From contig NZ_JAVREH010000006.1 of assembly GCF_031845305.1 (NCBI RefSeq), forward strand, positions 124,001 to 188,000: 64,000 nucleotides of DNA. Reading direction: 5' to 3'. This document shows positions 25,978-34,343 of this stretch, piece by piece (the first letter of the stretch is position 1; each line of letters starts with the position of its first letter). A program made the translations under genes and the position numbers. This stretch comes from Jatrophihabitans_A lederbergiae. GTDB taxonomy: Bacteria; Actinomycetota; Actinomycetes; Mycobacteriales; Jatrophihabitantaceae. Below the pieces are notes generated by a model. The model ran no database searches, was not told the DNA's origin, and worked only from the letters and a program-made list of their open reading frames with translations.

Positions 25978-26535
25978 GTGAACAGAAGTTCCACCCGGTC
26001 AGACGTCGCCGATGCGGTGCACACCGTGACCGATTCGGCCCGGACCGCCGGGAGCGCCGTCGCGGACACCGCCAAGACGGCGGCCACCACCGCCGGGGAT
26101 GCGCTCAGCACCGCCGGTGACGCGATCGCCTCGGCGGCCGGCACGATGACGGACGCCGTGGGAACCGGCGTCGGCGCTGTCAGCGCCGGCGTCGATGCGG
26201 TGGGAGCCGGTGTCGGTGCGGGTGCCGAGGCCATCGCCGTACGCGGCCGCCGGGCACGCAAGCTGGCCAAGCGGGAGGCCGCTCTGCGCGCCGCCCAGCT
26301 TGCCCTCGCCAGCAAGCACGCCAAGCAAGAGGCCGCCCTTCGTCGCCACCAGGCCGCCGTCGCCAGCACCCAGACCAAGAAGAAGGCCCGCAAGCAGGCC
26401 AGGAAGGCCAAGAAGCGCGGGGGCAGCGTGCTGAACCGGGTCCAGTCGCAGACGGCGGAGCGGGCCGGTGTGGTTCTGCTCGTCCTCGCCATGGGCGCCG
26501 TGGCGTTCAGGTCCGCGCGCCAGTCCCGCTCCTGA
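25978..26535 (+). CDS. Ala/Thr-rich helical repeat protein with C-terminal membrane anchor
   Basis: Unrecognised protein of 185 residues. GTG start at 25978 follows AGGAG by seven bases. Residues 10-90 are made of loose, roughly 11-residue amphipathic units rich in Ala, Thr, Gly and Asp (TAKTAATTAGDALSTAGDAI is typical), resembling LEA or apolipoprotein-like helices. Residues 90-160 are strongly basic and probably coiled coil (KLAKREAALRAAQLALA, KKARKQARKAKKRG). A hydrophobic segment (AGVVLLVLAMGAVAF) near the end suggests a tail anchor. Function unknown; a membrane- or DNA-binding stress protein is speculation. It interrupts the thrS-pgsA order on the opposite strand. Confidence 0.75.
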   Translation: MNRSSTRSDVADAVHTVTDSARTAGSAVADTAKTAATTAGDALSTAGDAIASAAGTMTDAVGTGVGAVSAGVDAVGAGVGAGAEAIAVRGRRARKLAKREAALRAAQLALASKHAKQEAALRRHQAAVASTQTKKKARKQARKAKKRGGSVLNRVQSQTAERAGVVLLVLAMGAVAFRSARQSRS

Positions 26536-26539
26536 GCCA

Positions 26540-26576
26540 CCCGCCGCGGGAGGGTCGGTAGACCGTTCCGCGCGGG
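26540..26576. terminator. Imperfect hairpin between convergent genes
   Basis: A long GC-rich imperfect stem, with inner arms GGTC and GACC around GGTA and outer arms CCCGCCGCGGGA and TTCCGCGCGGG, fills the 51-base gap between the convergent 25978 and HIT genes. Likely bidirectional terminator by position. Confidence 0.5.
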
Positions 26577-26586
26577 GGTCACCGGC

Positions 26587-27153
26587 TCAGCCGGATTCGG
26601 CCCAGGCCTCGGCCAGCTGGTCGCGGCTGTCCGACAGCAACTGCGGCAGCACCCGGGTGTGCCCGATCAGCGGCATGAAGTTCATGTCACCGCCCCACCG
26701 CGGCACCACGTGCTGGTGCAGGTGCGCCGCGATCCCGGCACCACCCACCACACCCTGGTTGATGCCGATGTTGAAGCCACCGGGTCGAGCGACCTGCCGC
26801 AGCACCGTCATCGCCCGCTGGACGAACAGCGCCAGCTCGGCGGCCTCGTCCACCGTCAGCTCGGTGTAGTCGGCGATGTGGCGGTAGGGCACCACCATCA
26901 GGTGGCCCGGGTTGTACGGGAACAGGTTCAGCACCGCGAACACCAGCTCGCCGCGGCCGACGACCAGCCCGTCCTCGTCCGACTTCTTCGGAACCTCGCA
27001 GAACGGGCAGTGCTGCTCGGCGTCCGAGGCCGGCTTGCCCTCGCCGCCGATGTAGACCATCCGGTGCGGCGTCCAGAGCCGCTGGAACGCGTCGGGCGTA
27101 CCGGCGAACTCAGCCGCGTCCACGGTTTCGACGCCCGCGTCGGTACCGGTCAC
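26587..27153 (-). CDS. HIT-family nucleotide phosphorylase/hydrolase
   Basis: Histidine-triad protein of 188 residues that acts on dinucleoside polyphosphates such as Ap4A. The active-site motif is HLHQHVVPRW, and CPFCEVPKK could hold a structural metal. The GTG start at 27153 overlaps the thrS stop as GTGA. It corresponds to Rv2613c, an Ap4A phosphorylase, also next to thrS. tRNA synthetases make Ap4A, so the pairing with thrS is sensible. An in-frame upstream extension runs over thrS and is rejected. Confidence 0.92.
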   Translation of the reverse strand: MTGTDAGVETVDAAEFAGTPDAFQRLWTPHRMVYIGGEGKPASDAEQHCPFCEVPKKSDEDGLVVGRGELVFAVLNLFPYNPGHLMVVPYRHIADYTELTVDEAAELALFVQRAMTVLRQVARPGGFNIGINQGVVGGAGIAAHLHQHVVPRWGGDMNFMPLIGHTRVLPQLLSDSRDQLAEAWAESG

Positions 27154-29225
27154 AGCTGCTCGGCAATGACGGGAGAGAAATCCGCCACCGAGGGCGAGTG
27201 GTTGTCCCGCCGCACGACGAAGGCGGTGATCAGGTCGATCGCATCCTGCAGCGGCACGCCGTTGAGCTGCTCGCCGTCCCGGAACCGGAACGACACCGCA
27301 CCGTCCTCGGCGTCCTTGGCCCCGGCGATGAGCATGAACGGCACCTTCGACTGCTGCGCGGTGCGGATCTTCTTCTGCATCCGGTCCGAGCTGGCGTCCA
27401 CCTCGCTCCGGATGCCCTGGCCGCGGAGCAGGGTGGCGACGCCGAGCAGGTACTCGACCTGGTCGTCGGAGACCGGGATCCCGATCACCTGCACCGGCGA
27501 GAGCCAGGCGGGGAAGGCGCCCGCGTAGTGCTCTGTGAGCACCCCGATGAACCGCTCGATCGAGCCGAACAGCGCCCGGTGGATCATCACCGGACGGTGC
27601 CGCTCGCCGTCGGCCCCGGTGTATTCGAGCTCGAACCGCTTGGGCTGCTGGAAGTCCACCTGAATCGTCGACATCTGCCAGGTACGGCCGATCGCATCCC
27701 GGGCCTGCACCGAGATCTTCGGGCCGTAGTACGCCGCACCGCCGGGATCGGGCACCAGCTCCAGCCCGGAATCGAGTGCGGCTTGGCGCAGCGCCTCGGT
27801 CGCCTCTTCCCACTCCGCCGGCTCGCCGATGAACTTCGGAGAGTCGTCGCGGGTGGACAGCTCCAGGTAGAAGTCGTCCAGGCCGTAGTCGCGCAGCAGG
27901 TTGATCACGAAGGTCAGCAGGTTCTTGAGCTCGTCGCCCATCTGCTCCTTGGTGCAGTAGATGTGCGCGTCGTCCTGGGTCATGCCCCGCACCCTGGTCA
28001 GGCCGTGCACCACGCCGGACTTCTCGTACCGGTACACCGAGCCGAACTCGAACAGCCGCAGCGGCAGCTCACGATAGGACCGGCCCCGGGACCGGAAGAT
28101 CAGGTTGTGCATCGGGCAGTTCATGGCCTTGAGGTAGTAGTCGGTTCCCTCGAACTCCATCGGCGGGAACATGCCGTCGGCGTAGTACGGCAGGTGCCCG
28201 GACGTCTCGAAGAGCTGCTGCTTGGCGATGTGCGGGGTGTTGACGAAGTCGTAGCCGCCCTCGATGTGGCGCTGCCGGGAGTAGTCCTCCATGTTCTTGC
28301 GGAGGATGCCGCCCTTGGGATGGAAGACCGCCAGGCCGGAGCCGATCTCGTCCGGAAAGCTGAACAGGTCCAGCTCGGCACCCAGCTTGCGGTGATCTCG
28401 CTTGGCGGCCTCTTCCAGGCGCGCCAGGTAGGCGCGCAGGTCGTCCTTGGTGGCCCAGGCGGTTCCGTAGATGCGCTGCAGCTGCTCGTTCTGCTGGTCC
28501 CCGCGCCAGTACGCGGCGGCGCTGCGCATGAGTTTGAAGGCCGGGATGCGACGCGTGGTCGGCAGGTGCGGACCGCGGCACAGATCCGTCCAGACCCGCT
28601 CGCCGTGCCGGTCGAGGTTGTCATACATCGTCAGGACGCCACCGCCGACCTGGGTGGCCTCCTCACTGTCGACGGGGCTGTCGACGACGCTGTCATCGGC
28701 ACCGTCGCCGGATCCCTTGAGGCCGATCAGCTCGAGCTTGAACTTCTCGTGCGCCAGCTCGGTGCGGGCCTCGTCCTCGGCGATCGGGCGACGGGAGAAG
28801 CGCTGTGCGGCCTTGATGATCTCGGTCATCTTCTTCTCGATGGCGCTGAGGTCCTCGGGGGTGAACGGCCGGGACGGCAGGAAGTCGTAGTAGAAGCCGT
28901 TCTCGATCGGCGGCCCGATGCCCAGCAGAGTGTTGGGAAAGAGCTGCTGGACGGCCTGGGCCAGCACGTGCGCCGTCGAGTGCCGCAGCACCGCGAGGCC
29001 GGCCGGTGAGTCGATGCGGACCGGCTCGACGTCGTCCTCGTTCTCGAAGGCGACGTCGAGGTCGCGCAACTGGCCGGCGGAGTCGCGCACGACGACGGCC
29101 CCGGTGGGTGAGTTGATGTCGATTCCGGCTGCTTCCAGCGCGGTCCGCGGAGTGGTTCCCGCGGCCACCGTGACCGGCGGCCGGAAGTCCGGCTGGGCGG
29201 CTGACGGCGATACGGCGCTGGACAC
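27150..29225 (-). CDS. thrS: Threonyl-tRNA synthetase
   Basis: Class II synthetase of 691 residues that charges tRNA-Thr. Domains in order are an N-terminal TGS domain (about 15-80), an editing domain with the HSTAHVLAQAVQQLFP motif, a catalytic core with the PMHNLIFRSRGRSYRELPLR and RVRGMTQDDAHIY segments, and a C-terminal anticodon-binding domain. The GTG start at 29225 follows GGGGAG by about seven bases. The open frame continues more than 1 kb upstream but crosses the divergent CapA gene and is spurious. Confidence 0.96.
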   Translation of the reverse strand: MSSAVSPSAAQPDFRPPVTVAAGTTPRTALEAAGIDINSPTGAVVVRDSAGQLRDLDVAFENEDDVEPVRIDSPAGLAVLRHSTAHVLAQAVQQLFPNTLLGIGPPIENGFYYDFLPSRPFTPEDLSAIEKKMTEIIKAAQRFSRRPIAEDEARTELAHEKFKLELIGLKGSGDGADDSVVDSPVDSEEATQVGGGVLTMYDNLDRHGERVWTDLCRGPHLPTTRRIPAFKLMRSAAAYWRGDQQNEQLQRIYGTAWATKDDLRAYLARLEEAAKRDHRKLGAELDLFSFPDEIGSGLAVFHPKGGILRKNMEDYSRQRHIEGGYDFVNTPHIAKQQLFETSGHLPYYADGMFPPMEFEGTDYYLKAMNCPMHNLIFRSRGRSYRELPLRLFEFGSVYRYEKSGVVHGLTRVRGMTQDDAHIYCTKEQMGDELKNLLTFVINLLRDYGLDDFYLELSTRDDSPKFIGEPAEWEEATEALRQAALDSGLELVPDPGGAAYYGPKISVQARDAIGRTWQMSTIQVDFQQPKRFELEYTGADGERHRPVMIHRALFGSIERFIGVLTEHYAGAFPAWLSPVQVIGIPVSDDQVEYLLGVATLLRGQGIRSEVDASSDRMQKKIRTAQQSKVPFMLIAGAKDAEDGAVSFRFRDGEQLNGVPLQDAIDLITAFVVRRDNHSPSVADFSPVIAEQL

Positions 29226-29337
29226 GTATGGGCTCCCCTGTTGTCGCGATGCGGTGCCTGGCAGCTCCGACAGTGCTGCTGCGGAGCTGCCCGTGGCGGT
29301 GCTGAGAATCGGCGATCTCAGGATGCATGCTAGTGCG

Positions 29338-30476
29338 ATGCCCGAAAACATCCGACGCAGTATCTGGGCTGCCGGTGCCGCGGCAGGGCTGCTCACGCTC
29401 TCCGCCTGCGGCTCCTCCGCTCGCGGTGAGCGAACGCCGGCAGCCGAGACCTCGGGAGCGGTGGCCCCGTCCGGCGCCAGCTCACCGGCGAGCACCAGCA
29501 GCAGCACCAGTGCCAACACCAGCCCGCCGAGTCGCCGGGGACCTTCACCATCTCGTTCGCCGGTGACGTGCACTTCGCCGGGCGGACCGCCGCACGGCTC
29601 AGCGCCAACCCGGCCACCGCCTTCGGCCGCTCCGCCGCGGTGCTGTCCAAGGCCGATCTGAGCATGGTCAACCTCGAGACGGCCATCGCGGTAGGCGGTA
29701 GCGCCGAGGGCAAGACGTTCACCTTCCAGGCGCCGCCGGCCGCGTTCACCGCGCTGAAGGACGCCGGCGTCGACATCGCGACCATGGCGAACAACCACGG
29801 CGCCGACTACGGTGCGGACGGGCTGTCCCAGACCCTGGCCGCCATCCGCTCCAGCGGCTTTCCGGTGGTGGGCATCGGCGCCGACGCGACGGCCGCCTAC
29901 GCCCCGTACTACACCACCGTCAACGGCGTCCGGATCGCCATCGTGGCCGCCAGCCAGGTACCGGACGAGACGCTGGTGAGCTTTTCCGCGACCGACGACA
30001 GCCCGGGAATCGCCAGCGCCTTCTCGGACCGGCTGCTGGCCTCCGTCCGGGCCGCCAAGGGCAAGGCTGATGTGGTGATCGCCTATCTCCACTGGGGAAC
30101 CGAGTACGACAGCTGCCCGAACTCCGACCAGCGTGGCCTCGCCGACCGGCTGGCCGCGGCGGGCGTGGCCGCGGTCGTCGGCACCCACGCGCACGTGCTG
30201 CAGGGCGCCGGCTGGCGACCGGACGGCACGTACGTCGCCTACGGCCTCGGTAACTACTTCTGGTGGCGGTCCTTCGGCAACGCCCAGGACGACAACGGCG
30301 TGCTGACCCTGACCATCGCGCACGACCGGGTGCGGACCGCGGACTTCTCCCCGTCACGGCTGGACGACACCGGCGTCTCACCTCCGGCGACCGGGGCGGT
30401 GGCGCGGACGGTCCTCGGCGAGTTCACTCAGGCCACCCGGTGCGCGGACCTGTCGAGCACCCCGCCCGGCCACTGA
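29338..30476 (+). pseudogene. CapA-family lipoprotein, broken by a one-base frameshift
   Basis: Two overlapping frames together encode one protein. From ATG 29338 the first frame gives a lipoprotein signal peptide (MPENIRRSIWAAGAAAGLLT then the lipobox LSAC) and a Ser/Thr/Ala-rich linker. The CapA metallophosphatase-like domain (GTFTISFAGDVHFAGR, ANNHGADYG, GTHAHVLQG, YGLGNYFW) is in another frame from about 29526 to 30476. That frame has a stop at 29427 and no start before 29568, which lies inside the conserved core. One base appears to be missing near 29521-29530. The family includes CapA/PgsA proteins of poly-gamma-glutamate synthesis. A sequencing error, real mutation or frameshifting are all possible. 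Confidence 0.8.
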
Positions 30477-30490
30477 GGCTGTCGACATCG

Positions 30491-30511
30491 GGGAGGGTGT
30501 CAGACCCTCCC
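30491..30511 (+). terminator. Hairpin after the CapA-like gene
   Basis: GGGAGGGT (30491-30498) and ACCCTCCC (30504-30511) form a perfect 8-bp stem with a 5-base loop, 15 bases after the CapA stop. There is no clear U-tract. Confidence 0.6.
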
Positions 30512-30533
30512 GGTACACATTCGCCATGCGTGA

Positions 30534-30641
30534 GGTGTTGCACGCGCGCGCGAGTGGCCCGAATACCACCCCGACTACTACGGCGTCTTCCTTCGTGATC
30601 CGGACGGCCACAATGTCGAGGCCGTGCACCACAGCTTCTGA
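30534..30641 (+). pseudogene. Relic of a VOC/glyoxalase gene (C-terminal end only)
   Basis: About 35 codons ending TGA at 30639-30641 read VARAREWPEYHPDYYGVFLR and then DPDGHNVEAVHHSF, the typical C-terminus of a glyoxalase-like VOC protein. An in-frame stop at 30531 and no start precede it. The rest of the gene is gone. It lies in the 242-base gap between the CapA-like gene and the MOSC gene. Confidence 0.7.
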
Positions 30642-30718
30642 GAGGTCCGGGCACCGGGACGATCCGCAGCCGAGCGAGCCGACCGGGCGCCCTCCGCTGG
30701 CCGTGCGAGGATCGGCGA

Positions 30719-31267
30719 ATGAGCACCCCTGCGGCGGTGGAAGCCGTCAGCATCGACGGCGAGCACCGTTTCAGCAAAGTACCGGCGGACGAGATCACGC
30801 TGCTTGCCGGGATCGGGGTGCGGGGTGACGCCCACGCAGGAGTCACCGTGCAGCACCGCTCGCGCGTCGCCGCGGACCCCACCCAGCCCAATTTGCGCCA
30901 GGTCCACCTCATCTCCGTTGAGCTGCTTGACGAGTTGCGCGAGGACGGCTTCGACGTCCGTCCCGGCCAACTCGGCGAGAACATCACCACCCGCGGTATC
31001 CCCTTGCTCGACCTGCCCCGCGGTGCGCTGCTGCGGATAAGCGAGGACGCCGTCGTGCGCGTCACCGGACTGCGCAATCCCTGCGGTCAGATCAATGACT
31101 TCCGGTCCGGGTTGCTCAAGCGGGTGGTGGGGTACGCCCCCGACGGAACGGTGATTCGCCGGGCGGGCGTCATGGGCATCGTGCTGGCTGGCGGTGTCGT
31201 TTCGCCGCGAGATTCCATCACGGTCGAGTTGCCCACCGGAGACCATCACCGGCTCGAACCCGTCTGA
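30719..31267 (+). CDS. MOSC-domain protein
   Basis: MOSC-fold protein of 182 residues starting MSTPAAVEAVSIDGEHRFSK. The family binds molybdenum cofactor through a conserved Cys, here in GLRNPCGQINDF, and includes sulfur-carrier and N-hydroxylated-base-reducing enzymes. LGENITTRGI is a second typical segment. The domain spans nearly the whole protein without fusion. ATG start at 30719. A moeA gene lies about 15 kb away, consistent with use of molybdenum cofactor. Confidence 0.88.
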   Translation: MSTPAAVEAVSIDGEHRFSKVPADEITLLAGIGVRGDAHAGVTVQHRSRVAADPTQPNLRQVHLISVELLDELREDGFDVRPGQLGENITTRGIPLLDLPRGALLRISEDAVVRVTGLRNPCGQINDFRSGLLKRVVGYAPDGTVIRRAGVMGIVLAGGVVSPRDSITVELPTGDHHRLEPV

Positions 31268-31466
31268 GGCATGCAACAGATTTCCCATCGCGCCATATCT
31301 GTCTGGTGAGAGCGGTTGTACAGACCGAGCACGAAGAGACAGCGTGCCGCACGCCTTCGCGGCAGCTCACTCCACCGTTGGGTGGCCGAGGTGTTACTTG
31401 TTCCAGGTGCCCCGGTTCAGCATCGGTTCGATCGCGGCCGTGACAGCAGAAGCGGATGAAGCCGAG

Positions 31467-31817
31467 TCAGCTTCGCGAGGACAGCACGCAGAACTCGTTG
31501 CCCTCTGGATCCTGCAGCACCACCCAGGACTGCTTACCCTGACCGATGTCAGTACGGGTGGCTCCCAGGCGGAGCAACCGCTGAACCTCGGCTTCTTGGT
31601 CAGCTGGCCGGAAGTCGAGGTGCAGCCGATTCTTACCGGCCTTCGCCTCGGTGACCGGCGTGAACAAGATGCCTGGCAGGCGCTGCGGTGTCGGCCTGAT
31701 CTCGCAGTCCTCGTCGGACTCGTCGACCATCACCCAGTCGAGCGCCTGAGCCCACCAGCGGGCCAGTCCCCTCGGCTGTGCGGCATCAACGACAACCTGC
31801 TCCCACTCGAGGTCCAT
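31467..31817 (-). CDS. VOC-family protein
   Basis: Small VOC-fold protein of 116 residues starting MDLEWEQVVVDAAQPRGLAR at ATG 31817. The segments LARWWAQALDW, NRLHLDFRPADQ and VVLQDPEGNEFCVL fit a glyoxalase-like single-chain unit that probably dimerises. The ligand is unknown. It lies just beyond the 3' end of the alpha-amylase gene but on the same strand: the amylase stop (31841) is 23 bases upstream of this start, so it may be co-transcribed. Confidence 0.82.
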   Translation of the reverse strand: MDLEWEQVVVDAAQPRGLARWWAQALDWVMVDESDEDCEIRPTPQRLPGILFTPVTEAKAGKNRLHLDFRPADQEAEVQRLLRLGATRTDIGQGKQSWVVLQDPEGNEFCVLSSRS

Positions 31818-31840
31818 GCTCAGCAGGGTAGGCGCCGCCG

Positions 31841-33634
31841 CTAACGCCAGGTGTCGCTCAGGCTGAGGGTGCTGCCGGTTCCGGAGGACGCGGTGCGGTT
31901 CGAGGAGCCTTCCCAGGTGATGGACCCGTCCGGGTTCTTCTTGAGGTACTTGTACTGAAAGGACGTTCCGGCCGGGACGATGACGGTGCCGGACCACGTC
32001 GGGTAGCCAGCCGAGGACAGGGCGACCGCCTTGCTGGTGTCCCAGCCGCCCAGCGCCGCGATGTCACCGACCACGAACACGTTCTGGCCGTACGTCGTGG
32101 TGGCGTACTCGTGAAAGCTCACCGCCACGGTGCTGGCCGGCGGCTGGCTGCCACCGCCGGTCACCGTCGAGTCGATGTCGAAGGCAACCGCGTCCTTGGC
32201 GGCGACGGTGATACTCGCGTTGTGCGATGCGTCCACGGTGACCGTAGGACCGCTGCAGGTGGTGCCGGACGCGGTGCCGTGAATGACGTCGCAGTACGTC
32301 CCGGCGGCGAGCCCGATGGCGAAGGTTCGGGTCGTCGCGGAATCAGAGTTGTTGATCGCTACGAAGCCGGCGGTGCCACGGCTGAATGAAATTACATTGC
32401 TGCCATCGCTCCACCAGTTCGCTACTGCAGCAGTACCCACGGCGTTGTGCCAGCCGACCATCCCGACCGTGGACAACGTTCGGTCCTGGCACGACCAGGC
32501 TCCATTGCCACAGTTGGTCGCGGTGACGAAGCCATTGCCGTCAGCGGGCGGCGACTGGTCGTTGTTGGAGAAGGTGAAGCTTGCATACACCTGCGGCGTG
32601 CCGTATCCGCGGGCGAGCGAATAGACGTTGGCGAGCTGGTAGGTGGCGCCGTCCTTGTAGCTCAGGGTGGAGCCGTTGCGGTCAGTGTCGTGGTTGTCGA
32701 CGAAGGTGACCGACTCGGCACTCGGTTCCAGGCCGGATGAGCCGAACGTCTGCAGTCCGGCGATGGTGCTCTGGAAGCGCGTTTTCAATTGCTGGCCATA
32801 GCTGAACTCCAGGACGCTGCCATTGGCCTCGTACGCCGGCGGGTTGACCGCACCACCGGGCATGACCTCCTGGTATACGAAGGCAGCACGCGTCAGCTGG
32901 GACTGGATGGCGGCGATGTCGGCGGCGTTGATGTGCTTGGCGGCGTCCAGCCGAAAGCCGTCGACCCCCACGCTGAGCAGGTCATTGAGATACGCCGCCA
33001 ACTTGCCGCGCACGTAGGAGCTCTCGGTGCGCAGATCGGACAGGCTGACCAGTTCGCACTTCTGCACATCGGTCTGGTTGTTGTAGTCGGTCACGAGCCC
33101 ACTGGAGTTCGGGCAGTCGGCCGGGTAGTGGTGAAAGTCCTGGCTGCCGTACAGACCCGGATAGGTGTACTTGTTCGTGAAGTCGGTGCCTGCGTACCCG
33201 GTGGCGCCCTGTCCCGTCATGTGGTTGAGGACCGCGTCGGCATATACCTTCACGCCAGCCGCGTGGCAGGCCGAGACCATCGAGGTGAACGCCGCGCGGT
33301 TGCCCATCCTGCTGTTCAACTGGTAGCTCACCGGTTGGTAGACCTCCCACCACGGGTGCGCCGGACTGTTGCCGGGCAGCGTCACCGACTCCTGCGGCGG
33401 CGCCACCTGCACCGCGCCGTACCCGTCCGGTCCGAGCACGTTGGTGCACTCGGCACTCACCGAGGCCCAGTTCCACTCGAAGAGGTTCGCGATGACGTCT
33501 CCCCGGGGCGCGACCGTGGCCGCAGCCGAACTTGGCTGAGCGAGAAACGCTCCGGCAAACGCGGTGGCTGCCAGTGCGGCGCTGGCGGCGGTCGCGTAGA
33601 GGGTGCGGCGGACTCGCTCGGCGGGTAGGCGCAT
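31841..33634 (-). CDS. Secreted alpha-amylase (GH13) with C-terminal CBM20
   Basis: Extracellular endo-acting starch hydrolase of 597 residues. The ATG at 33634 (MRLPAERVRRTLYATAAS) follows GGGGAG and opens a signal peptide that ends near PSSAAA. The GH13 barrel carries DAVLNH, the nucleophile Asp in GFRLDAAKH, the acid Glu in VYQEVMPGG and FVDNHDTDRNG. A beta domain follows, then a CBM20 starch-binding module (about 500-597, FVVGDIAALGGWD). It resembles Streptomyces alpha-amylases. No MalR-type site was recognised upstream. Confidence 0.95.
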   Translation of the reverse strand: MRLPAERVRRTLYATAASAALAATAFAGAFLAQPSSAAATVAPRGDVIANLFEWNWASVSAECTNVLGPDGYGAVQVAPPQESVTLPGNSPAHPWWEVYQPVSYQLNSRMGNRAAFTSMVSACHAAGVKVYADAVLNHMTGQGATGYAGTDFTNKYTYPGLYGSQDFHHYPADCPNSSGLVTDYNNQTDVQKCELVSLSDLRTESSYVRGKLAAYLNDLLSVGVDGFRLDAAKHINAADIAAIQSQLTRAAFVYQEVMPGGAVNPPAYEANGSVLEFSYGQQLKTRFQSTIAGLQTFGSSGLEPSAESVTFVDNHDTDRNGSTLSYKDGATYQLANVYSLARGYGTPQVYASFTFSNNDQSPPADGNGFVTATNCGNGAWSCQDRTLSTVGMVGWHNAVGTAAVANWWSDGSNVISFSRGTAGFVAINNSDSATTRTFAIGLAAGTYCDVIHGTASGTTCSGPTVTVDASHNASITVAAKDAVAFDIDSTVTGGGSQPPASTVAVSFHEYATTTYGQNVFVVGDIAALGGWDTSKAVALSSAGYPTWSGTVIVPAGTSFQYKYLKKNPDGSITWEGSSNRTASSGTGSTLSLSDTWR

Positions 33635-33749
33635 TCGGGCTCCCCAGGTAGACGAATGTGGCTCTAAAGGCATTTGGAGGGTTTAGGCCACGGTACACAG
33701 TTGATCGCGAGGCGCCAGTTCAACCGATCACTGCGCTACGGTCCTGAGG

Positions 33750-34298
33750 ATGAGCGACGCACCCGCAAGCGAACCAGAGTTCCCACCCGCACCCGGACGC
33801 AGCGACCCGCCCTTCGCGGCAGACGAACGTCCGATGTTGCAGGCGTGGCTGGACTTCCACCGCGCGACCCTGCTGTCCAAGCTCGAAGGCCTGGACGCCG
33901 AGCAGCTACGGACCCGATCGGTGCCGCCGTCCTCGCTGTCGTTGCTGGGGCTGCTGCGGCACATGAGCGAGGTGGAACGGAGCTGGTTCCGCCGAACCCT
34001 CGCCGGTGAGGACGCGCCGCCGCTCTACTGCTCCGACAGCGACCCGGACGGCGACTTCGACAACGTGCACACCGCGGACCCGGACGAGGCGCTGGCCACC
34101 TTCCGCGCCGAGGTCGAACACTGCGACCGGGTGGCGCAGAGCTACCCGAGCCTGGACGCGGTGGGCGCTCAGCTGCGGCATGGGGTTTCCGAGGTATCAC
34201 TGCGCTGGATCTACGTCCACATGATCGAGGAGTACGCCCGCCACAACGGCCATGCCGACCTGCTTCGGGAGCGCATCGACGGCCGCACCGGCGACTGA
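33750..34298 (+). CDS. DinB-family protein (DUF664-like)
   Basis: Four-helix-bundle protein of the DinB/YfiT superfamily, 182 residues. SSLSLLGLLRHMSEVERSWF supplies one putative metal-binding His, and the C-terminal YVHMIEEYARHNGHADLLRE supplies the others. Members include mycothiol-dependent transferases; the substrate here is unknown. ATG at 33750 is immediately preceded by TGAGG. The cinA gene follows after 45 bases that hold a tandem repeat, so the two may form one transcript. Confidence 0.85.
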   Translation: MSDAPASEPEFPPAPGRSDPPFAADERPMLQAWLDFHRATLLSKLEGLDAEQLRTRSVPPSSLSLLGLLRHMSEVERSWFRRTLAGEDAPPLYCSDSDPDGDFDNVHTADPDEALATFRAEVEHCDRVAQSYPSLDAVGAQLRHGVSEVSLRWIYVHMIEEYARHNGHADLLRERIDGRTGD

Positions 34299-34334
34299 TC
34301 CGGCGGCGCTCCCAAGATCCGGCGGCGCTCCTAA
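34297..34334. repeat. 19-bp tandem duplication between dinB-like gene and cinA
   Basis: GATCCGGCGGCGCTCCCAA (34297-34315) is followed by a copy with one change (34316-34334), and the first six bases, GATCCG, occur a third time at 34335. The first copy begins within the TGA stop of the DinB gene, and the array ends just before the cinA start. Confidence 0.9.
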
Positions 34335-34343
34335 GATCCGAGG

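Noticed and set aside
29500..29570. Programmed -1 frameshifting in the CapA-like gene
   Set aside because: I see no slippery heptamer or clear downstream stem at the junction, so a missing base is the simpler explanation.
29226..30323. N-terminal extension of thrS to a 1057-residue protein
   Set aside because: It lies antisense to the CapA-like gene, and a good ribosome-binding site precedes the GTG at 29225 at normal ThrRS length.
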